In this document: in pieces, positions 57,844 through 64,000 of the stretch
Numbering within the stretch: position 1 is the first letter of the stretch
Layout of the letters: each line of letters opens with the position of its first letter
NCBI GenBank assembly: GCA_037577475.1
Contig: CM075185.1
Span: 31,488,374 to 31,552,373 of the forward strand
Length of the DNA stretch: 64,000 nucleotides
DNA from: Chaunax sp. Z400
Lineage: Eukaryota > Chordata > Actinopteri > Lophiiformes > Chaunacidae
Direction of reading: 5' to 3'
Made by a program: the position numbers and the translations under genes
The notes under the pieces: model-generated
Told to the model about the DNA's origin: nothing
What the model saw: the letters and a program-made list of their open reading frames with translations, nothing else
Databases searched by the model: none

Positions 57844-59460
57844 TGTCCTCTCCTTGTGCATGTTTGTCTATGAGCTGAACAGCCAATCAGAGAGATGTCT
57901 CGCTTCATTTTATTCTTCATCTGTAATGACATTTATTTCATTCATATAACCACTAACCCAAATAGAGCAGTCATTAGTGTGTCTGTGTTAAACTAGGCTT
58001 ATTGTGTAAATGAACCTGTTGCAGACGACACAAAGCTTGGACCTTCTGATGGACGGAGGTATGACATTATTTTACTGTGCTCTGTTCTTTTATGGTATTA
58101 CACATTTACCTTGAATTAGAGCTGAATCTTGAATATTGTATTGGTGTTTCTTTGACTTGGTTTCATTTCTGTGACTGGACTAAAGTCACATCTGTGTTTT
58201 ATCAACAGTGTTGACTGCATCCTGAAGTCTGGAGGAGGATAAGATGTCCAGGACATGTCATCGACTCCTGACTGTCCAGTAACAGAGCCTGAAAACACTA
58301 AATTGAGTCGTTTAATCGCCGTAAGAAAGCCAGGAGACCGTCCTCATGACCGTCCTTTATACATTATACTCATGTATAAAGTTTTATATAATACATATGA
58401 AACAGTTCCATCATTGTCTCATATAAATCATTTTTCTCAGACTGTACTGTGATTTCACCTCACACTCCATCAAAGTTTGTCAATTTATTTTTAAAACATG
58501 TTTCGTTCTCCTGTCTCCTCCTGCAGGAGGGCAGCTTGAGCTCTCAGTGTAACTGTGGAACAAAAACGTCATTGGAGATGTGGCCGTTCTCCACACGGCC
58601 AAAAAGAGTGAAATTATCCATCCTCACAATTGCCCTCCTTCTGTCCTCCTTGGTCAACTCATGAAAACCATCCCTTCCTCCTCCAACTCTCTCTGTATGA
58701 GATTTAACTACATCACTATATCAAAGGAGCTGCTGGTGGTTCCTGGGTCCAGGTAAAGATCACGTTCAGCAAACAAAGAACAACTTTCACTTTGTAATAG
58801 CTCTGCTGGATACCAACAGATCTTAGAGCAAGATGTTCAGCAGTGATGACACATTATAAACTGAAGCTCCTGTGTGGTGAGTCATACATTTGTTTTCACA
58901 TAATTAATATAAAGAGAATGCAGTATGTGTTAGTGATACGAATAGATAATATTATATAATATAACACTGACATTCTGCATAATAAGTACTTTTACTTCTA
59001 ATACTATAAATTTATTTTGCTGATAATAATTCTGTAACTAACATTAGTAACATTTTGAATCCAGGACTATTACTTGTAACTGAGTCATTTTTAGACTGTG
59101 GTACTTCAACATTTACTTCAGTAAAACATTATTACTTCTTCCACCACTATGTGCAGCATCTACACATTACTGTACCCTTATCTGTACTGGGAGTGGGTGG
59201 GGCTTGAACTGGAAATGAGCGTAACTAAGTGGAAGTTGTTCATTTAAGCCTGATCAGAATATTTATTATTTATTTGATTATTTACATAACAGTCTCATAA
59301 TTGATCTTCAGATTAATGTTTGTCATCATTAAAGTAAGAAAACTATTTACACAACAATGTTTTTGTAAACTTGAATGAATGAACTTCAGTCAGCTGCTTA
59401 AACTTTACCAAAACAAAAGTATGTGATTTGGAACACAGCATATGTGTGCTAGTTATTCAG
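57844..59460. other. Non-coding DNA, no strong feature
   Basis: The sequence at 58857-58905 recurs in part at 62521-62567. A CTCCTGCAG acceptor-like site is at 58519-58527, but no exon that I trust follows. Otherwise nothing recognised. Confidence 0.35.
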
Positions 59461-60047
59461 TGTGGGGAGACCCAGGATCTCTAGCCAAGTCCAGAGGCAC
59501 AATAAATCACCTGTTTCTAGGTTCTATTACTAAGGGTTAACTTTCATTAAATAGGAGTCTACTTACGCCTAATTGTTTTCCAGTTATTAGTCATGTTGGG
59601 GCTATCAATAGGGCAAATTTGGTTAATAGAGTGTAATTAATGATTATTAAAAATGATCATTAATTATTTAATGAATTTGATGTTATTACTAAAATTAATA
59701 ATGATTACGGGGCACCACCCTGGAGACAGGGAAAAATGATCATCAACGATCGATTGAATTTAATATTATTATTAAAATTAATAATAACTACGGGGCACCA
59801 CCCTGGAAACAGGGAAACAATTAACCAAACTCTGTTCAGTCTCACATGAACGATGAAGGGAGGAATACGTGCACTGACCCTCGCAACCAGCCTTTAAAAC
59901 AGTGTTAATGCAAAATAATACAAACAACTTCTCTTTAAAATATAACAAAGTTTATTAAAATTCGCAATATCGACCTTCGGTCAACACACTTCAATTAATT
60001 AACTCAGTTATCTAAAACTACTACTGACAATCATGCAGGTACAAGCA

Positions 60048-60050
<3 letters not shown>

Positions 60051-60122
<72 letters not shown>
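60051..60122. repeat. (TG)n microsatellite
   Basis: About 35 uninterrupted TG units. Confidence 0.97.
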
Positions 60123-60123
<1 letters not shown>

Positions 60124-60205
60124 TCTGAGTGTGTGGATGTGCTTATATGTGTGTGTGTATGGGGAGGATCTAAGGGAGAGGAGGAGGTATGTGACGTAAC
60201 CCAAA

Positions 60206-60219
60206 AGGGGGGGGGGGGT
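60206..60219. repeat. Poly-G tract
   Basis: A run of about 10 G after AAAA; sequencing of such runs is error-prone. Confidence 0.9.
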
Positions 60220-60880
60220 GCATCACGTGGAGCGAGTAATCCGAGATGGCCACGAAGTTTGAACACAGCAAATGGCGCTGGGGCTCACCACGATCGTAAA
60301 CCAGTATGAGTGTGTGGGTGTGTATACGTGTATGTGTGTGTGTGTGAAGAGAAAGAAGGAGCAAGAGAAGAAATAGGAAAGTAGAGGAAAGGAGCGGGTG
60401 GAAGAGGAGGAAATCCCAACGATCAGCATACAACAATCGGTGTGTGTTAACACCGTCAGCGCACAATAACAGCACACACAAACCATCTACTCTGCCCAGA
60501 CTTAAGCCTCTTTTATGTGTTATACAGGGATCATTACTGGGACTGGCAAGGAGACGATTGGACTGCTGCCGGTCCTCAGGGTAAAAAAGAAGGAAGAGGG
60601 GGTCCAAAAGCAAGGAGAGGTGACACCCAAAGGTGATGGAGGAGGAAAACCAAAAAAGAAAGAGAGAGAGCGAGAATCGTTCAGTTCCCACTTATATACT
60701 CCTGGTGACTTCAGAGAGACCCCTGTGGTTTCTAATAGGTCTCCTCCAATTACAGCCAAGAGTCTGGTCGAGGAATTTCACACCTACACAGCATGGCAGC
60801 CTGGGAACTGGAGTCCTTTGTGCTCTATTGTCTTATCAGGCTACATGTAGGCCTGAGTCAGGCTTTGTGGGCTCTATAGG

Positions 60881-62108
60881 CCTTTCTTTGTTTCAGGGGC
60901 CTGTACCATGCGGCCCAACAGTCAGATACCATTTATTTTCAGAGACACTGATCTTATTTTGTTGGTAATAATACAACCACAAAATTACACTAGAGAGTGA
61001 GCTTTATAGACATCATGTAACAATGCTATGTAAATCACCACATCAGTTAAGGGGCAGATTTAACAGGACCTGGATGTGAAACATGGACTCAAAGGTTTAA
61101 ACTGTTTATTTAGAGCCAGGAGAACCCGAGGAGGTGATGGTTGCTGGGTGGATCATTGGCTGTCCTGAGATCCTGAGACTGGGTTAACTGGCTGACGTGG
61201 TGAAGGTAGGGCAGTAAAAATAAATAGGTTAGCATAGGAAAGAATATCTCACAAGGAGTCAGTTAGACCTGACGTGAACCCACCACCACTGACATGGCAG
61301 CACGAGGGGAGAGCTGGGGTTGTCATTCTGCAGAGACTGATTGGAGATCAGGAGCAGGTGTGGTGATTGCCAGTCCACACCACCAGGTGCAGCCAATCAC
61401 AGGGACACACAGAGGCTCAGGTGGAAGGGGAGAGGGAGAGAGAGGGGAGAGGGAGAGAGAGGGGAGCGGGCCAAGGTTTCGCAAAAAGCTCACATTTATT
61501 CTACAAAACATGAATTAGCTAAACAATCACGCAACCAAGGGCCTGTTTCAAAGAGGACGCGAAGAAAAGTGAGGATTCAAGTCTAAAACCTTCAATGAAC
61601 CTTAAAGTGGTTCCATAAGGTTCTAGCTCATCCAGACTAACTCTAGCCAGGTTCAGATAGTTAGGATAATTGCAAGTGCACGATATTTTTAAGCAGCCTG
61701 AGATGTCGAGCATAGATCAGATTGATTCACCATGGCAAACAGCAGTTGTAAGGAGAGAGCAGCGGTGTTTTTGGCATCAGAGCAGCACTAACTGTTAGAA
61801 CCCTGATGAATACAAACATTTAATCACAAAGAAGGGAATACAACTGCCATAAATAAAATAAGAGTGAAAGACTGGCTGGAAACTGCTGATTGATTGAATG
61901 CTTGAGTACAAAATAAGTCAATATTTAAATATATTTTAATACAACCTGTTTAAATCTTTGACACAGTAGCTCACAATTAAAGAGTAACAACAGAAAACTT
62001 GAAGGTTATGAAAATGCCTGACACAAAATTTATTAAACCTCTAGGCTACTAATGTATATGTTAAAAATGTAAAAAAAATATTTGTCCTATGAATACATGA
62101 ATGAATAC

Positions 62109-62110
<2 letters not shown>
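60881..62110. other. Non-coding DNA, no strong feature
   Basis: A GA-rich GGGAGAGGGAGAGAGAGG tract lies at about 61427-61465. Otherwise nothing recognised. Confidence 0.35.

Positions 62111-62113
<3 letters not shown>

Positions 62114-62158
<45 letters not shown>
62114..62158. repeat. (GA)n microsatellite
   Basis: About 22 GA units. Confidence 0.97.
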
Positions 62159-62161
<3 letters not shown>

Positions 62162-62231
62162 ATATTCCGTGAATGCCGTCAACAAGGATGCCTTTTTAAA
62201 CAGCAGCAACTTGAGTGGGGAGAGGAGAACA

Positions 62232-62430
62232 TGGCAGCAGGTGAAAATGACATATAAAACTATTCAGAATGGTAAGTAATGGTAAGACTGCCTAGGCTAT
62301 TTCTTTTATTTTTTTGCTGTAATCTCATATTCATACATTTCAGCTGCCAAACAGAAGAGTGACGTTGCTGGTACAGGAGGAGGGCCACCACCAGCATCTG
62401 AATCTGTTCCATTGAGGGTTAATTAATGGT
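62232..62430 (+). pseudogene. Harbinger Myb/SANT-like fragment with an intron
   Basis: A short exon ending ...KMTYKTIQN (to 62271) is followed by a GTAAGT donor and a TTTCAG acceptor ending at 62343. The next exon gives AAKQKSDVAGTGGGPPPASE. The K..Y......AK.K...TGGGPPP pattern is typical of Myb/SANT-like proteins of Harbinger elements. The frame ends at a stop near 62426. The N-terminal helices of the domain are not seen upstream. Confidence 0.45.
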
Positions 62431-62699
62431 TTCAGGATGAATGCACAGCTACAAGGGAGGAGGATGAGGAAACTGTGTCTGTGTTCAGGGAAGCCCGAGG
62501 TCAGAAATGATTATACGTTACAAACTGAAGCTCTACCTGTGTGGTGAGTCATATGTTCACATAATTACCAGCTGCAGGACACTGAGACCCTTTAGGATCC
62601 TCTCACACTGGGACCACAGGTGACTAAATGACTAATGAATATAAAATGATGTCAAGAGCATGGCCAAATATGGAATTCAGAAGATTTAAAGAGCATCAG

Positions 62700-63060
62700 C
62701 ACTACCCCATGAAATAAATGGATGCACTGGATGTCGAGATACAGTATAAGAAAAATGAAGATGAGAAAGTTGGAACTGGAAATCAAACAACTGGAGGAAA
62801 ATGTACGACAGTAACACATTACTGGTTTTAATTTGGTTTCTTCTAGGACTGCCTCAGTGCTCCAGTCCTCCTGTACATCCATCCTTGGTGGCCTCTGTCT
62901 CCTCAGGCAGGCGATGTTGTGAAGCACAGCCTACGCAGCAGTGATGTCACATGCCCTTTGTGGAATGACTCTCAGGTGATGAAGACACTGGAGCCTTGAC
63001 TTGATGAGGCCAAACTCCATCTCTAGGCGTGGGCAAGGTTCTAGTTGTGCTGGGCTCCTG
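62700..63060 (-). pseudogene. HARBI1-like transposase, C-terminal fragment
   Basis: Read on the minus strand, the sequence near 63030-62940 gives MEFGLIKSRLQCLHHLRVIP then QRACDI, followed by one in-frame stop and AVLHNIACLRRQRPPRM (near 62930). These are the C-terminal motifs of HARBI1-type transposases (E..F..LK.RF..L, then CA.LHN). The nuclease core is absent. With the Myb/SANT-like fragment at 62232-62430 it makes a second decayed Harbinger in the window, with the same divergent gene order. Confidence 0.6.
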
Positions 63061-63349
63061 AAAAAGAGTTAGAAAATCAAGGATGGCTTTTCCCCGATGG
63101 GCAAATTGTTGAACATGAAACAACAGAAAACAATAATAAATTTAACAATCAGACAATGCAACAGATAAAACAACAGTCAACAATGTCAAAAAAAAAACAA
63201 TGGGCTCAAGAAAAGGGGTTATACAAATAATAAATAACATATGATATATGGGCATCATTGAAAAGTTTAAAATAATTACATTGAGTCGTTTAAAAGGCCA
63301 ATGGCAGCTGGTAGAGAGGAACTTTTAAGCCTGCTAATATTTTCCAGCT
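63061..63349. other. Short spacer
   Basis: AT-rich spacer with an A-rich run near 63187; nothing recognised. Confidence 0.4.
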
Positions 63350-63935
63350 CCTCCAGGATGACACATCCATACAGGCGGTCCCAAGAAGGTTTGCTGTGTC
63401 TCCCAGCACAGTCTGAAGAGCATGGAGGAGATACCAGGAGACCGGCTGTTACACGAGGAGAGCTGGACAGGAAGGAGAAGAGCATCAACCCAGCAGCAGG
63501 ACCGGTATCTGCTCCTTTGTATGAGGAGGAACAGGAGGAGCACAGCCAGAGCCCCACAAAATGACCTCCAGCAGGATACTGGTGTGCATGTTTCTGACCA
63601 AACTGTCAGAAACAGACTCCATGAGGGCCTGATATCCTCTAGTGGGACATGTGTTCACAGCCCAGCACCGTGCAGCTCCATTGGAGAGAGAACAGAGAAC
63701 ACCAGAATTGGCAGGTCCACCATTGGTTCAACGTTCTCCTCACAGATGAGATCAGGTTCACACTGAGCACATGTGAGAGGCGTGAAAGAGTCTGGAGACG
63801 CCGTGGTGAACGTTATGCTGCTGTAACATCATCCAGCATGACAGCATTTTGGTTTCCATTGACTGTTATTACGTCATTTTGTCCTCAACAAATTATACAA
63901 AGTACATCAGTAAAGATTTTCAATCCATTTCACCA
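63350..63935 (+). mobile_element. Tc1/mariner transposon, internally deleted
   Basis: Plus-strand frames carry the transposase of a Tc1-type element: SPSTV and WRRYQET (paired-type DNA-binding region, about 63395-63450), then QQQDRYLLLCMRRNRRSTAR, NDLQQDTGVHVSDQTVRNRL and EG; in a second frame WRENREHQNWQVHHW, FTLSTCERRERVWRRRGER. A frame change lies near 63640. The catalytic DDE core is cut short after about 63840, where sequence resembling the element's 3' end (CAACAAATTATACAAAGTAC, ATCAGTAAAGATTTTCAA) follows. The 5' terminus was not found. It is dead. Confidence 0.75.
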
Positions 63936-64000
63936 TAAGTGTTTTTATGCATCCAGATTCTTTTATTTAATGTGAGATTTTAGTATATTTCTGATTGAAA

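Larger units (their letters stand above)
59461..60880. repeat. Repeat-like region with an internal duplication
   Basis: The region starts GTGGGGAGACCCAGGATCTC and includes CACAATAAATCACC. An ~65 bp motif with GGGGCACCACCCTGGA occurs at 59673-59739 and 59756-59820. A (TG)n and a G10 tract follow. The layout and wording recall a long fish LTR read in reverse, but I found no paired copy, no target duplication and no coding frame, so the type is open. Confidence 0.3.

Noticed and set aside
58528..58665. Possible small exon on the minus strand (about 40 open codons with an LTKEDRRRAIVRMDNF segment)
   Set aside because: No start, no splice partner and no family that I recognise; the frame is short enough to be chance.

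Overview
The window looks like vertebrate, specifically teleost fish, nuclear DNA. It is AT-rich, has very long (TG)n tracts and large minisatellites, and carries a transposon mix typical of ray-finned fish: Copia, L1-like and L2-like LINEs, PIF/Harbinger, Tc1/mariner, a probable piggyBac-like element and tRNA-derived SINEs. I found no complete host gene, rRNA, tRNA gene, CRISPR array or bacterial operon. Most long open frames here are translations of tandem repeats whose period happens to stay open, and they should not be read as genes.

Layout, left to right. 1-5090: mostly unremarkable AT-rich DNA with an LTR-like remnant (about 1867-2285), a SINE (3130-3290) and a small transposon-like remnant (4540-4670). 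5091-8131: the most unusual object, an inverted-repeat-bounded block holding about 14 copies of a ~195 bp satellite, four of which carry telomere-like CCCTAA tracts at the same internal position. 8280-9990: an L2-like LINE fragment and a proline-rich retroelement-like remnant. 10508-11356: 850 bp of TG/TC repeat. 12963-14594: a 32 bp minisatellite that seems to have grown inside a dispersed fish repeat. 18336-20170: a 33 bp minisatellite open on both strands.

20170-25070: low-feature DNA with one weak candidate exon (23919-24065). 25070-28445: two LINE fragments, the second split by a solo-LTR-like insertion. 34735-35395: another L2-like fragment. 38360-42896: a piggyBac-like element interrupted by a decayed Ty1/copia retrotransposon (39067-42766). 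44618-44677: a perfect 27 bp hairpin. 46205-51757: a 5.5 kb minisatellite with 23 and 27 bp units and higher-order duplications.

53000-53790: a dispersed repeat split by a ~600 bp terminal-inverted-repeat element. 53925-57400: an end-to-end, decayed PIF/Harbinger element with divergent Myb/SANT-like and transposase reading frames. 57629-57843: a SINE. 62232-63060: a second Harbinger remnant. 63350-63935: a Tc1/mariner copy with an internal deletion.

The genes seen are all mobile-element genes and all are broken by stops, frameshifts or deletions. They do not act together as a pathway. The interest lies in nested insertions (a relative time order), in how the tandem arrays arose, and in the inverted-repeat-bounded satellite.
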